Of a DNA stretch of 64,000 nt, positions 24,432 to 33,474 are shown one piece after another. The notes under the pieces are model-generated. The model ran no database searches and had not been told where the DNA came from. It worked only from the letters and a program-made list of their open reading frames with translations. This DNA is from Flagellimonas oceani. GTDB taxonomy: Bacteria; Bacteroidota; Bacteroidia; Flavobacteriales; Flavobacteriaceae. The stretch lies in the NCBI RefSeq assembly GCF_011068285.1, contig NZ_CP049616.1, positions 724,501 through 788,500 on the forward strand. Direction: 5' to 3'. A program made the position numbers and the translations under genes. Position 1 is the first letter of the stretch, and every line of letters begins with the position of its first letter.

Positions 24432-26219
24432 TTAAAAATCAAGGTCAAACTCCTTGCGCAAGAGTTCGATGTTCGGGTTCTTTTCTTTCAGTTTCTCGTA
24501 CTTTTCCTCCGGAGTAAAGGCAAACTTTTTGGCGACCTCCTCATTTACCGTAATGTAAAGTGAAATGGAATAATTGTTCAGTTTCTGTTTAAGGTAGTCA
24601 AGCATTAAACTTTGCTCTCGCTCAATTTCCTTTTTCATGGTGCCGTTCGGCAACTCAATCCAAATTACATGATCGTTCTTAAGTTTGGGCACATCGGTTT
24701 GAAGATTGCTCGCCAATATTTTTCTTCCCTGTCTTTCCAGTTCGTGCACAAAATCGTCCCAATGTTGCTGCATTTCCTTTTCCTCAAATGCATCTTTGGG
24801 AAGGTCTTTTACGTCTATGTTCGGGGATTTGGTATTCTCGTGCGCCTTTTTGACCTTGATACTGGATAGCGAAAGACCGGATACTCTTTTCTCCGATCCC
24901 TTTATTTGTATTTTTTTGGGTTGATAGGGTTCTTTAGGCTCACTTACCAATTCTTTTTCAGGTTCCGTTTCAATAACAACATCTGGGGTGAGTTCTGTTT
25001 TTTGGACCGATGGAATTGCAGTCTGCTCTGTCTTCGATGTATCTGAAGCTGCATTGTTGGGGGTGTTGGCTTTTGGAACTTCGGTAACCGACGGCGACTG
25101 GGTCACTTTCTTTTCTTTGAAGAGTGAGGCCGGTATTATGAAACTAGAGTTTTTTTTTTCTCCATCATAAGTGATGGACGCCAATTTCATAAGGGTGAGC
25201 TCTACGAGCAGCCGTTGATTTTTACTGCTCTTGTATTGCAGGTCGCAATCGTTGGCCATATCAATGGCCTTCAACAAGAACTGTTTTGAAGCCTTTTTGG
25301 CTTGATCTTGGTATTGTTGGGTCACATCTTCCCCGACCTCTAGCAAGTTTAAGGTATCGGGATGCTGACATACCATAAGATCCCTGAAATGTGTGGCAAG
25401 GCCGGTGATAAAATGGTGGCCGTCAAAACCAAATGATAAGGTTTTGTTGAACAAGATCAAAAGTTCGGGAATGTTGTTTTCAAGAATCAAATCGGTCGCC
25501 GAGAAATAAATATCGTAATCTAGAACGTTGAGGTTTTCCGTTACGGCCTTTCTGGTCAATTCTTTTCCTGAGAAGCTTACTACCCTATCAAAAATGGACA
25601 GAGCGTCCCGCATGGCGCCATCTGCCTTTTGGGCTATGATGTGCAATGCACTTTCTTCAGCTTGAATGCCTTGCTGCTGGGCTATGTACTTCAAGTATTC
25701 CGAGGCATCCTTTACCGTAATTCTTTTAAAATCAAAAATTTGACATCTGGATAGGATAGTTGGAATAATTTTATGTTTTTCCGTGGTTGCCAAAATAAAA
25801 ATGGCATGCTTGGGCGGTTCCTCCAGCGTCTTTAAAAAAGCATTGAACGCCGATTGGGATAGCATGTGCACCTCATCGATGATATACACCTTGTACTTTC
25901 CGGTTTGCGGAGGAATGCGTACTTGGTCAATCAAACTACGGATATCATCCACAGAGTTGTTGGAGGCGGCATCGAGCTCAAAAATATTGAAGGCAAAATC
26001 CTCATCCTCCCGTTCCGTACCATCTTGGTTTATTTTTTTGGCCAAAATACGCGCGCAGGTGGTTTTCCCGACACCTCTCGGTCCGCAGAACAATAAGGCC
26101 TGTGCCAAATGGTTGTTCTCGATGGCGTTCAGCAGCGTATTGGTAATGGAAGACTGTCCCACAACATCCTTGAATGTTTGGGGCCTATATTTTCTTGCTG
26201 ATACAATGAACGGTTCCAA
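24432..26219 (-). CDS. dnaX: DNA polymerase III subunit gamma/tau
   Basis: Clamp-loader ATPase and replisome organiser. 595 residues: AAA+ domain with Walker A GPRGVGKTTCAR (about 45-56), Walker B IIDEVHML and sensor motif LATTEKHKI; then a lid, a collar domain, and a long, charged, low-complexity tau-like tail with a C-terminal domain. It is odd that the zinc module with four Cys normally placed between Walker A and NIFELDAAS is absent: the segment is a short acidic linker (INQDGTEREDEDFAF) without Cys. The -7 box TATATTTG lies just upstream. Confidence 0.95.
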   Translation of the reverse strand: MEPFIVSARKYRPQTFKDVVGQSSITNTLLNAIENNHLAQALLFCGPRGVGKTTCARILAKKINQDGTEREDEDFAFNIFELDAASNNSVDDIRSLIDQVRIPPQTGKYKVYIIDEVHMLSQSAFNAFLKTLEEPPKHAIFILATTEKHKIIPTILSRCQIFDFKRITVKDASEYLKYIAQQQGIQAEESALHIIAQKADGAMRDALSIFDRVVSFSGKELTRKAVTENLNVLDYDIYFSATDLILENNIPELLILFNKTLSFGFDGHHFITGLATHFRDLMVCQHPDTLNLLEVGEDVTQQYQDQAKKASKQFLLKAIDMANDCDLQYKSSKNQRLLVELTLMKLASITYDGEKKNSSFIIPASLFKEKKVTQSPSVTEVPKANTPNNAASDTSKTEQTAIPSVQKTELTPDVVIETEPEKELVSEPKEPYQPKKIQIKGSEKRVSGLSLSSIKVKKAHENTKSPNIDVKDLPKDAFEEKEMQQHWDDFVHELERQGRKILASNLQTDVPKLKNDHVIWIELPNGTMKKEIEREQSLMLDYLKQKLNNYSISLYITVNEEVAKKFAFTPEEKYEKLKEKNPNIELLRKEFDLDF

Positions 26220-26242
26220 TACTCAGAAAAATAGAATTAATA

Positions 26243-26268
26243 CAAATATAAAAATAGCATTTGCCAAA
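26243..26268 (-). promoter_or_regulatory. dnaX promoter
   Basis: TATATTTG on the minus strand (26243-26250) matches TAnnTTTG. A TTTG (26265-26268) sits 14 bases further upstream, shorter than the usual spacing. The predicted leader is under 20 bases. Confidence 0.5.
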
Positions 26269-26315
26269 GTTGAACCCAATACGAGAGTTACCACGTTTTT
26301 TATTAACAATTGGAT

Positions 26316-26323
26316 TACCTTTG
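26316..26323 (+). promoter_or_regulatory. rnpB promoter -7 box
   Basis: TACCTTTG matches TAnnTTTG and ends 5 bases before the predicted 5' end of RNase P RNA, the right place for a promoter that starts at the mature end. Confidence 0.65.
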
Positions 26324-26328
26324 CGCCC

Positions 26329-26640
26329 AGCAGGCCACCTTATCGCTGCAAGTTTGGGCAACCATGCTTGAAGAGGAAAGTCCGGACACCATAGTGCGGC
26401 ATAGCGGGTAACGCCCGTCCGCCGAGAGGCGAGGACCAGTGCAACAGAAAGCAAGTACAGTTCGGCTGTAGTGAAATCAGGTAAACTCTATGCGGTGAAA
26501 CGTCATGTAAACCAACGTCCCGATAGCTATCGGGAGAGGGCTGCACGCCCGAGTTGGAGGGTAGGCGGTTGGAACACTTGGGCAACCATTTGTCTAGATA
26601 AATGATAAGGGTATACAGAATCCGGCTTATGGCCTGCTTT
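26329..26640 (+). ncRNA. rnpB: RNase P RNA, bacterial class A
   Basis: Catalytic RNA that cuts the 5' leader from tRNA precursors. The P4 5' strand and neighbours GAGGAAAGTCCGGACACC are at about 26371-26388, and the 3' conserved ACAGAATCCGGCTTA at about 26615-26629. AGCAGGCCA at the 5' end pairs with TGGCCTGCT at the 3' end to form P1. About 312 bases. A perfect 16-bp palindrome CCCGATAGCTATCGGG (26519-26534) forms a peripheral helix. The 3' end touches the stop of the convergent rsmD. Confidence 0.95.
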
Positions 26641-27179
26641 TATTCAGCTTCAAAAAAGCTAAAAATACTTCCACCATATTTCCGTTGCTCCGAAAATCGG
26701 GGGTGTTCGGAAAGATTGGTTTGGTCCGAATGCTCAATGATCAGCACACCATCTTCCAATAAAAGTTCTTTTTCGAAAACCAAGTCGGCAATTTTTAAAA
26801 ACTGGTCGGTGCTAAAATCGTATGGAGGGTCGGCAAAAACAAGGTCAAACTTTGCCGGTGTGCCTTCCAAAAACTTAAAAACATCAGACTTTATGGTGTT
26901 GATGGTAAACTCCAGTTCCTGCGCTGTTTTGGAGATGTACCGGACGCATCCTTGGAAAGCATCAACGGCGGTAACGTTTTCAGCGCCTCGTGATGCAAAT
27001 TCGTAGCTTATGTTGCCGGTGCCGGAAAATAGGTCCAAAACCTTAAGTTCATCAAAATAGAAACGGTTGTTCAAAATGTTGAACAGGGCCTCTTTTGCCA
27101 TATCGGTCGTTGGACGAACAGGCAATTTTTTGGGAGCGGTCAGTCGCTTTCCTTTATATTTTCCTGAAATGATCCGCAT
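26640..27179 (-). CDS. rsmD: 16S rRNA (guanine966-N2)-methyltransferase
   Basis: SAM-dependent enzyme acting on the 30S assembly intermediate. 179 residues, starting MRIISGKYKGKRLTAP, as is typical. SAM motif VLDLFSGTGNISYE is at about 48-61 and the N-methyltransferase motif ADPPYDF at about 115-121. It is the last gene of a minus-strand operon after the membrane protein and the DUF3822 gene, one base after the latter. Confidence 0.94.
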   Translation of the reverse strand: MRIISGKYKGKRLTAPKKLPVRPTTDMAKEALFNILNNRFYFDELKVLDLFSGTGNISYEFASRGAENVTAVDAFQGCVRYISKTAQELEFTINTIKSDVFKFLEGTPAKFDLVFADPPYDFSTDQFLKIADLVFEKELLLEDGVLIIEHSDQTNLSEHPRFSEQRKYGGSIFSFFEAE

Positions 27180-27180
27180 T

Positions 27181-27957
27181 TTAAAGTGCGCTTAAAATGG
27201 AAAAGTCTATGCTTTCGTTCTCCATTTGCTCCAAAGTAAAGGAGGGGTTGCTTGGAACAAAAACGGAAATGTTTTTTACATACTGGTAGCAGAGCTCATA
27301 AATAGGATCGCCCTCCTCAATGGCGCCAAACAGCTTGAGGTGGATTTTTTCCAGATCCATGACCAATTGCTCCAAGCTGAACAACAAATAGTAAAGAAAA
27401 TCTTCTTTGCTCTTGTATTCAAACTGATTATAAAAGAGTAATTTCTTTTCTGACATTACCATCATTTCCATTTCCCTATCGGATACCTGTACATAGCATA
27501 TGGGTTCCGATGTAGTCCGGTTCTGGTTTAATAATGTGTTTAAGAGAACGGTTCCGCTGTGCTTGAACTCGAACTCACCAAAAAGGTCAAAAATATAGTT
27601 GTTGATGTTGGTGTACGGAATATAAACGTTGATGATATCCTGATTAGGGATCTCATCGTGGGCGATAAGGTCGTTCGCCATGATCTTGGCGTTGAACTTA
27701 AGGTAGTTGGGTAGCTCTTCCCTGTTAAAAAGTGGCTTGGGCACCAAACTGAACATATTGTTCTTGTGAATGACCATTACTTCGGAAAAGTCCTTGCCAA
27801 TTCCACTTTGATCTCCCAGCTTTTCCTTTAACTCTTTGAGCATCAGGTAGGGGGTGAGCTGTGTTTTGAAAATTAGTTTTTCAAAGGCTAGGATTTTGTG
27901 GGTAATGGTATCTATCACACAAAAAGAAAGTCCATTCAAGCCAACTTGAATGGACAA
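27181..27957 (-). CDS. DUF3822 family protein
   Basis: 258 residues as drawn from a TTG at 27957. The N-terminus LSIQVGLNGLSFCVIDT and the whole protein match the Bacteroidota DUF3822 family, thought to have an actin-like ATPase fold; function unknown, usually next to rsmD as here. The start is uncertain: the frame stays open for about 18 more codons upstream (ending QNSTYRK before LSIQ) but has no ATG/GTG/TTG, so either TTG 27957 or an unusual codon is used. Located between the membrane-protein gene and rsmD. Confidence 0.83.
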   Translation of the reverse strand: MSIQVGLNGLSFCVIDTITHKILAFEKLIFKTQLTPYLMLKELKEKLGDQSGIGKDFSEVMVIHKNNMFSLVPKPLFNREELPNYLKFNAKIMANDLIAHDEIPNQDIINVYIPYTNINNYIFDLFGEFEFKHSGTVLLNTLLNQNRTTSEPICYVQVSDREMEMMVMSEKKLLFYNQFEYKSKEDFLYYLLFSLEQLVMDLEKIHLKLFGAIEEGDPIYELCYQYVKNISVFVPSNPSFTLEQMENESIDFSILSAL

Positions 27958-27995
27958 TTTTCTATACGTGCTATTTTGTTCGTTCTGTGCTATAG

Positions 27996-28733
27996 CTAGT
28001 TTATCTTTTTCCTATCGTAAATAGGTGGCCAGTTACCGTTGGTACTAACATCTGTTAAAGAACCTACCTTTATTTCGGCTCCGTTGACTTCTTCAACACT
28101 CTGATAGGCCTTTTCCTTTTCGAGCAGGTCTTGAGGTTGGTCGTAAAGCACAACTTCTTTCTTCACTTTGGCTTCAAAAACAGGAGCTTTGTACCCACTC
28201 TTGTCAATAATGTCGGCCTTCATTTCAAATTTCTCGTTGTTCTGGGCAAAAGGTACGTCCATCATGGACTTGTATCGGTTGTCCGCTCCAAAAAGGGAAT
28301 CCTTAACCTTAACAGTTCCCAAAGTATCCACGATAACGGTATCTTGCTGCATTTCAATTTGATATACTTTGTCGTATCTCATGAAAGAGGAATCACGTTG
28401 GGTGGTGATGGTATAGTTGCCGGTATCTATGAATTTGATCAAGCTTTCAAAATCGTTGGCATATTTACCATTTACGGTTTTATATGCTTCCTGCGAATCC
28501 CTTATGTCCTTAAGTTTTTTGATGACTTGGGTGAACCTTTCGTTTCTTACCTTGTTGAACTTTATGGGGGCATTGATAGAATCGTATATTTTATAGCCTA
28601 GAAAAATACTAAGAATTCCAAATAGAATTACAAGAACCGGCTTTACTTTTTGAGGTAAAAATCTATCAATAACAAAAACTAGCCCTATGGTCACAAGGCA
28701 TATTAAAACAACAATAAGAATTAAGTTTAACAT
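27996..28733 (-). CDS. Conserved membrane-anchored hypothetical protein
   Basis: 245 residues with two N-terminal membrane segments (about 2-24 and 32-50: LILIVVLICLVTIGLVFVI and VLVILFGILSIFLGYKIYD), then a long hydrophilic part with VTQVIKKLKDIRDSQEAY-like helix and beta-rich C-terminus, predicted outside the membrane. No known domain recognised. First gene of the DUF3822-rsmD operon; -7 box TAGATTTG lies 41 bases upstream. Confidence 0.72.
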   Translation of the reverse strand: MLNLILIVVLICLVTIGLVFVIDRFLPQKVKPVLVILFGILSIFLGYKIYDSINAPIKFNKVRNERFTQVIKKLKDIRDSQEAYKTVNGKYANDFESLIKFIDTGNYTITTQRDSSFMRYDKVYQIEMQQDTVIVDTLGTVKVKDSLFGADNRYKSMMDVPFAQNNEKFEMKADIIDKSGYKAPVFEAKVKKEVVLYDQPQDLLEKEKAYQSVEEVNGAEIKVGSLTDVSTNGNWPPIYDRKKIN

Positions 28734-28773
28734 ATCTGATACTGTCTTTCAAAGTTAATTTAGTGGTTACAGA

Positions 28774-28781
28774 CAAATCTA
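28774..28781 (-). promoter_or_regulatory. Promoter -7 box for the membrane protein-DUF3822-rsmD operon
   Basis: TAGATTTG on the minus strand matches TAnnTTTG, 41 bases before the start codon. Confidence 0.5.
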
Positions 28782-28806
28782 CAATATTTTTTTTATTGGG
28801 AAACTT

Positions 28807-28834
28807 TTTGCTTTAAAAAAGACCACTATATTTA
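28807..28834 (+). promoter_or_regulatory. Promoter of the RecD-like helicase gene
   Basis: TTTG (28807-28810), 16 bases, then TATATTTA (28827-28834), close to TTTG-N17-23-TAnnTTTG. The ATG is only 6 bases after the -7 box, so transcription probably starts at or next to the start codon (leaderless or nearly so). Confidence 0.45.
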
Positions 28835-28840
28835 GCGCTC

Positions 28841-30274
28841 ATGAAGGATTTTAACGCACCAGGATTTTTAAAGATTTTAACCGAAAAGTTTCCCCATACA
28901 CCCACCTTGAAACAGGGCTTGGCACTTAATAAGCTGTCTAACTTTGTTTTAGAGGGCAAGAAGGACGAAGTGTTCTTGTTAAAAGGGTTTGCCGGAACCG
29001 GGAAAACGACCTTGGTGGCCACTTTGGTGAGCAGCCTCTGGAAAGTGAAAATGAGCGCTGTTTTAATGGCCCCAACGGGCAGGGCGGCAAAAGTTATGTC
29101 CGTTTATTCCGGAAACAAGGCATTTACCATCCATAAAAAAATCTATTTTCCAAAGAAGCAATCCGGTGGGGGCATTCAATTTGTTTTGGCCCCGAACAAG
29201 CATAGAAATACCGTTTTTATAGTGGACGAGGCATCCATGATTCCGGATACGCCCGCAGATTCCAAATTGTTCGAGAACGGTTCCTTGTTGGACGATTTAA
29301 TGTTCTATGTACACTCCGGCCATAACTGTAAGTTGATATTGATCGGGGACACGGCACAGTTGCCCCCTGTAAAATTGGAATTGAGCCCAGCTCTTGATGA
29401 AGGGCGCCTATCCTTAAACTATGATAAGGAAGTGGAATGTTTGGAACTGGACGAGGTGATGCGGCAAGCGGATGATTCGGGAATCCTGCACAATGCAACA
29501 AATCTTCGGGAACAATTGCAATCGGAGTTTTTTGAAGACTTCAAATTTGATCTTGGCAATTATAAGGACATTGTTCGCTTGATAGATGGCAACGAAATAC
29601 AAGAGGCCATAGATTCATCATACAGCCAAAATGGAAAAGAACAAACGGCCATTATAGTGCGATCTAATAAAAGGGCCAACCTCTACAATCAAAATATAAG
29701 GGAGCGAATACTTTTTTTGGACAATGAGATTTCCGTAGGCGACTATATGATGGTCGTGAAGAACAATTACTTCTGGCTAAAGCCCAATTCCGAAGCGGGT
29801 TTTATTGCGAATGGTGATATTATAGAGGTGCTGGAGCTTTTTGCCATTAAGGAACTTTATGGTTTTAAATTTGCCGAGGTAAAGGTGAAAATGGTGGATT
29901 ACCCCAACCAAAAACCTTTTGAAACAGTGCTTTTGTTGGATACCATTACGGCGGAGACCCCTTCGCTTTCCTATGATGATGGAAACAGATTGTACCAAGA
30001 AGTAATGAAGGATTATGCCCACGAGAAATCCAAATACAGGAAATTCTTGGGCGTAAAGAACAATAAGTTCTTTAACGCTCTACAGGTTAAATTTTCCTAC
30101 GCCATCACCTGCCATAAATCCCAAGGGGGCCAGTGGGACACCGTTTTTGTGGAGCAACCTTATTTGCCCAACGGTGTGGACAAAGATTACCTGAGATGGC
30201 TATATACCGCTGTGACAAGGGCAGAGCGACAACTCTATTTGATAGGTTTTAAGGATGATTTTTTTCTTGACTAG
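28841..30274 (+). CDS. RecD-like ATP-dependent DNA helicase (AAA ATPase, UvrD C-terminal motif)
   Basis: 477 residues. Walker A GFAGTGKTT at about residue 50, Walker B VDEASMI, the LIGDTAQLPP motif III, and C-terminal helicase motifs ITCHKSQGGQWDTVFVE and YTAVTRAERQLYLIGF are all present. This is a superfamily 1B helicase of the RecD2/Dda type, without RecBC neighbours, so it works alone in repair or replication-fork processing. Single gene or head of a run with DUF4126 (24 bases later). Confidence 0.88.
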   Translation: MKDFNAPGFLKILTEKFPHTPTLKQGLALNKLSNFVLEGKKDEVFLLKGFAGTGKTTLVATLVSSLWKVKMSAVLMAPTGRAAKVMSVYSGNKAFTIHKKIYFPKKQSGGGIQFVLAPNKHRNTVFIVDEASMIPDTPADSKLFENGSLLDDLMFYVHSGHNCKLILIGDTAQLPPVKLELSPALDEGRLSLNYDKEVECLELDEVMRQADDSGILHNATNLREQLQSEFFEDFKFDLGNYKDIVRLIDGNEIQEAIDSSYSQNGKEQTAIIVRSNKRANLYNQNIRERILFLDNEISVGDYMMVVKNNYFWLKPNSEAGFIANGDIIEVLELFAIKELYGFKFAEVKVKMVDYPNQKPFETVLLLDTITAETPSLSYDDGNRLYQEVMKDYAHEKSKYRKFLGVKNNKFFNALQVKFSYAITCHKSQGGQWDTVFVEQPYLPNGVDKDYLRWLYTAVTRAERQLYLIGFKDDFFLD

Positions 30275-30298
30275 GAAAAGGCTATTTTAGACATCAAC

Positions 30299-30871
30299 AT
30301 GAATATTGAACCAGATACCATATTAAGTTTGTTCCTCGGAATCGGATTGGCCGCCTCCGCAGGTTTTCGAGTTTTCCTGCCCCTTTTTGCCCTCAGCTTT
30401 GCCGCCTATATGGGGGTTTGGGAATTGAACGAAAGCTGGCAATGGATAGGGAGCCTTACCGCCCTCATTACGTTGGGCATAGCTACGATTGTGGAGATTT
30501 TCGCCTACTTTATCCCATGGGTGGACAATGCCTTGGACAGCATAGCCATTCCGTTGGCAGGAATAGCGGGTACGGCAGCAGTTGTGTCCACAGCAGCAAA
30601 CATGGACCCTGTGGTCACTTGGTCTTTGGCCATAATTGCCGGGGGAGGAACGGCAACGGCCATTAAGGGAGCCAATGCTACCGGTAGATTGGCATCTACG
30701 GGGGCAACGGGAGGTCTTGCCAATCCGTTGGTATCGACCGTGGAAACCGGTGCGGCCGTAGCGGTGAGCACGGCATCCATATTGGTGCCGCCCATTGCAG
30801 CCATTCTGGTTATCATCATTTTGCTGATCATATTCAGGATTTACCGAAAAATAAGACCAAAATCAAAATAG
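30299..30871 (+). CDS. DUF4126 integral membrane protein
   Basis: 190 residues, small-residue-rich, with about five or six membrane segments and glycine/alanine-rich stretches typical of DUF4126 (GIGLAASAGFRVFLPLFALS at the N-terminus; GGGTATAIKGANATGRLAST in the middle). Inner membrane; function unknown. Lies between the helicase and kdsB on the same strand. Confidence 0.83.
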   Translation: MNIEPDTILSLFLGIGLAASAGFRVFLPLFALSFAAYMGVWELNESWQWIGSLTALITLGIATIVEIFAYFIPWVDNALDSIAIPLAGIAGTAAVVSTAANMDPVVTWSLAIIAGGGTATAIKGANATGRLASTGATGGLANPLVSTVETGAAVAVSTASILVPPIAAILVIIILLIIFRIYRKIRPKSK

Positions 30872-30892
30872 AATTCAACCAAAAAAGATAAA

Positions 30893-31621
30893 GTGAATAT
30901 AATCTCCATGATTCCCGCCCGTTACCAAGCCTCACGGTTCCCTGCCAAACTGATGCAGGACCTTGGCGGGAAGCCCGTAATCGTCAGGACTTACGAAGCG
31001 GCAGTAAAAACAGGCCTTTTTAATGAGGTATATGTGGTTACCGATAGCCCGGTGATTGCCGATGTAATTAAAGACATTGGCGGCGAAGTGATCATGAGCA
31101 AAAAGACGCATGAAAGTGGAAGCGATAGAATTGCCGAAGCCGTAGAGGATATGGATGTTGATATTGTGATCAATGTCCAGGGAGATGAGCCTTTTATCGA
31201 TGCCGAAAGCTTGGAAAAAATTATCAAGGTCTTTAAAAATGACACTGAGAAAGAGATTGACCTGGGCTCATTAATGACGCCGATTACCGATTGGGAAGAG
31301 ATAGCAAACCCCAATACCGTAAAAGTAATCGTGGACAATCAGGATTTTGCCCTGTATTTCTCTAGGTCACCCATTCCTTATCCAAGGGACGAGAAGGTAG
31401 ATGCGAAATATTATAAACACAAAGGAGTTTATGTGTTCAGAAAAAGGGCGTTGATGGATTTTCAGAAACTGCCCATGTTGCCCTTGGAAGCGAAGGAAAA
31501 AATTGAGGCCATCCGATTTTTGGAATACGGGAAAAAAATAAAAATGGTCGAAACCCATGTCACCGGTATCGAAATTGATACACCGGAGGACTTAGAACGT
31601 GCAAGAAAAGTATGGAAGTAG
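30893..31621 (+). CDS. kdsB: 3-deoxy-manno-octulosonate cytidylyltransferase
   Basis: Activates Kdo (or Kdo8N) with CTP for lipopolysaccharide inner-core synthesis. 242 residues from a GTG at 30893 ([20 protein letters not shown]). [13 protein letters not shown] nucleotide-binding loop, NVQGDEPFI and the [13 protein letters not shown] region are all conserved. It overlaps the HAD gene by 10 bases; the following KdnB suggests that the substrate may be the amino sugar Kdo8N rather than Kdo. Confidence 0.94.
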   Translation: MNIISMIPARYQASRFPAKLMQDLGGKPVIVRTYEAAVKTGLFNEVYVVTDSPVIADVIKDIGGEVIMSKKTHESGSDRIAEAVEDMDVDIVINVQGDEPFIDAESLEKIIKVFKNDTEKEIDLGSLMTPITDWEEIANPNTVKVIVDNQDFALYFSRSPIPYPRDEKVDAKYYKHKGVYVFRKRALMDFQKLPMLPLEAKEKIEAIRFLEYGKKIKMVETHVTGIEIDTPEDLERARKVWK

Positions 31622-32316
31622 ATTTTTCCAACATAAAAACCATTGGCTTCGATGCAGATGACACCCTTTGGGTGAACGAGACCTATTTTAGGGATACCGA
31701 GGAAAAGTTCGCAGAGCTATTGGAAGGTTACGAGACCAAGAACAAGATAGACCAAGAGCTCTTTAAAATGGAAATGGCCAATCTGGACATTTATGGGTAT
31801 GGCATAAAGGGTTTTATGCTTTCCATGATAGAATCTGCCTTGGACCTATCCAACAACAAGGTGCCCCAGGAAACCATCGCCCAAATATTGGAACTGGGCA
31901 AAAATATGATTTCACACCCGGTGGAATTGCTCGATGGCGTAGAGGAAGTGCTTTCCAAGTTGATGGGCAAGTATAGATTGATCGTGCTCACCAAAGGAGA
32001 TCTTTTAGATCAGGAACGGAAACTGGAAAAGTCGGGACTGTCCCAATATTTCCATCACGTGGAAGTATTGAGTGATAAAAAAGAAAGCAATTACAGGAAT
32101 TTGCTGGAACATTTAAAAATAGATGTCAACGAATTTTTGATGATAGGAAACTCCTTAAAGTCGGATGTATTGCCTATCTTGAATATTGGTGCGCAAGCGG
32201 TGCATGTACCGTTTCATACCACATGGGCCCATGAGATGGTGTCGGAAGACGAAATGCAGAACAACCACCTTAAATTGAACGGCCTAAAAGATGTTTTGAA
32301 GTATTTGGACAACTAA
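31612..32316 (+). CDS. HAD-family phosphatase
   Basis: 234 residues. HAD motif [10 protein letters not shown] (nucleophile Asp about residue 13), motif II LTKGD, and motif [14 protein letters not shown] near 180. The cap lies between I and II (C1 type, YjjG-like). Overlaps kdsB and the KdnB gene (1 base), so it is part of the same operon; a role in sugar-phosphate metabolism of the lipopolysaccharide pathway is likely but not proven (it is not a KdsC). Confidence 0.83.
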   Translation: MEVDFSNIKTIGFDADDTLWVNETYFRDTEEKFAELLEGYETKNKIDQELFKMEMANLDIYGYGIKGFMLSMIESALDLSNNKVPQETIAQILELGKNMISHPVELLDGVEEVLSKLMGKYRLIVLTKGDLLDQERKLEKSGLSQYFHHVEVLSDKKESNYRNLLEHLKIDVNEFLMIGNSLKSDVLPILNIGAQAVHVPFHTTWAHEMVSEDEMQNNHLKLNGLKDVLKYLDN

Positions 32317-33443
32317 TGAAGACAGATAATAATTTGAAGAAACAAGAAACAGCATCAAACCATAAAACTGCTTATAAAAACTTTCCCATGGTGCCCAGGG
32401 TGATATTTGGGTCGGGATGTTTTTCGCAGCTGGGAGATATTTTATTGCCCCAACGTAAAAGTTCGGAGGCCCCCTTTATTTTTTTGGTGGACGATTTTTT
32501 CGAAAACGCCGATTTTATGGCCAAAGTGCCACTACTGTTCAACGATGAAATCATTTTCATTTCTGCGGAAGAGGAACCCAAAACTGCCCAAGTGGATGCT
32601 TTGGTGGCACAGATCAGGGAAAAGTATAGGGAACTTCCTTCTGGCATTATTGGAATTGGAGGCGGCACCTTGCTCGATTTGGCGAAGGCCGTTTCCATTT
32701 TGTTGAACAATAAAGGACTGGCAAAGGACTACCAAGGATGGGATTTGGTGAACAAACCTGCACTTTATCATGTGGGCATACCCACCATAAGCGGTACAGG
32801 GGCCGAAGTTTCTAGGACTACAGTGCTGCTAGGTCCAGAAAAAAAGTTGGGCATCAATTCAGATTTCACACCTTTTGATCAAGTGCTTTTAGATCCCGAT
32901 TTCAGTAAAACCGTTCCTAAAGACCAATGGTTTTATACAGGGATGGATTGTTTTATTCACTGTGTGGAATCGTTAACGGGAACCTATTTGAATGCATTCA
33001 GTCAGAGTTATGGCGAGAAGGCCATGGAACTCTGCAAGGAAGTATTTTTGGAAGATTTACCCGCAGAGGAATCCCGCGACAAATTAATGATGGCCTCTTG
33101 GCACGGGGGAATGAGCATCGCCTATTCCCAAGTCGGGGTGGCACATGCCATGAGTTACGGCCTATCCTATCTTTTAGGAATCAAGCATGGCATAGGAAAC
33201 TGTTTGGTGTTTCAACATCTGGAGGAATTTTACCCGGAAGGCGTTTCACTATTCAATAGCATGATGGACAAACACGGTATCGTGTTGCCCAAAGGCATCT
33301 GCGCCGACCTAACCCAAAACGATTTTGACGTTATGGTCAATATCTCACTTGGATTGGAGCCGCTTTGGGAGAATGCTTTGGGAAAGGACTGGAAAAGTAT
33401 CATGACACCCGAACGTCTTCAGGCCATATATCAGAAAATATAA
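32316..33443 (+). CDS. kdnB: Kdo 8-oxidase, iron-containing alcohol dehydrogenase family
   Basis: 375 residues. Matches KdnB, which oxidises the C8 hydroxyl of Kdo so that KdnA can aminate it to Kdo8N. Visible are the NAD-binding GIGGGTLLDLAKAV, the ISGTGAEVSRTTVL motif and the metal-ligand histidines in HAMSYGLSYLLGIKHGIGN. It starts on the last base of the HAD gene (1-base overlap). The partner aminotransferase KdnA is not in the neighbouring genes seen here. Confidence 0.86.
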   Translation: MKTDNNLKKQETASNHKTAYKNFPMVPRVIFGSGCFSQLGDILLPQRKSSEAPFIFLVDDFFENADFMAKVPLLFNDEIIFISAEEEPKTAQVDALVAQIREKYRELPSGIIGIGGGTLLDLAKAVSILLNNKGLAKDYQGWDLVNKPALYHVGIPTISGTGAEVSRTTVLLGPEKKLGINSDFTPFDQVLLDPDFSKTVPKDQWFYTGMDCFIHCVESLTGTYLNAFSQSYGEKAMELCKEVFLEDLPAEESRDKLMMASWHGGMSIAYSQVGVAHAMSYGLSYLLGIKHGIGNCLVFQHLEEFYPEGVSLFNSMMDKHGIVLPKGICADLTQNDFDVMVNISLGLEPLWENALGKDWKSIMTPERLQAIYQKI

Positions 33444-33474
33444 GATAGGTTGGTTATAGAACCAGCTCCACAAA

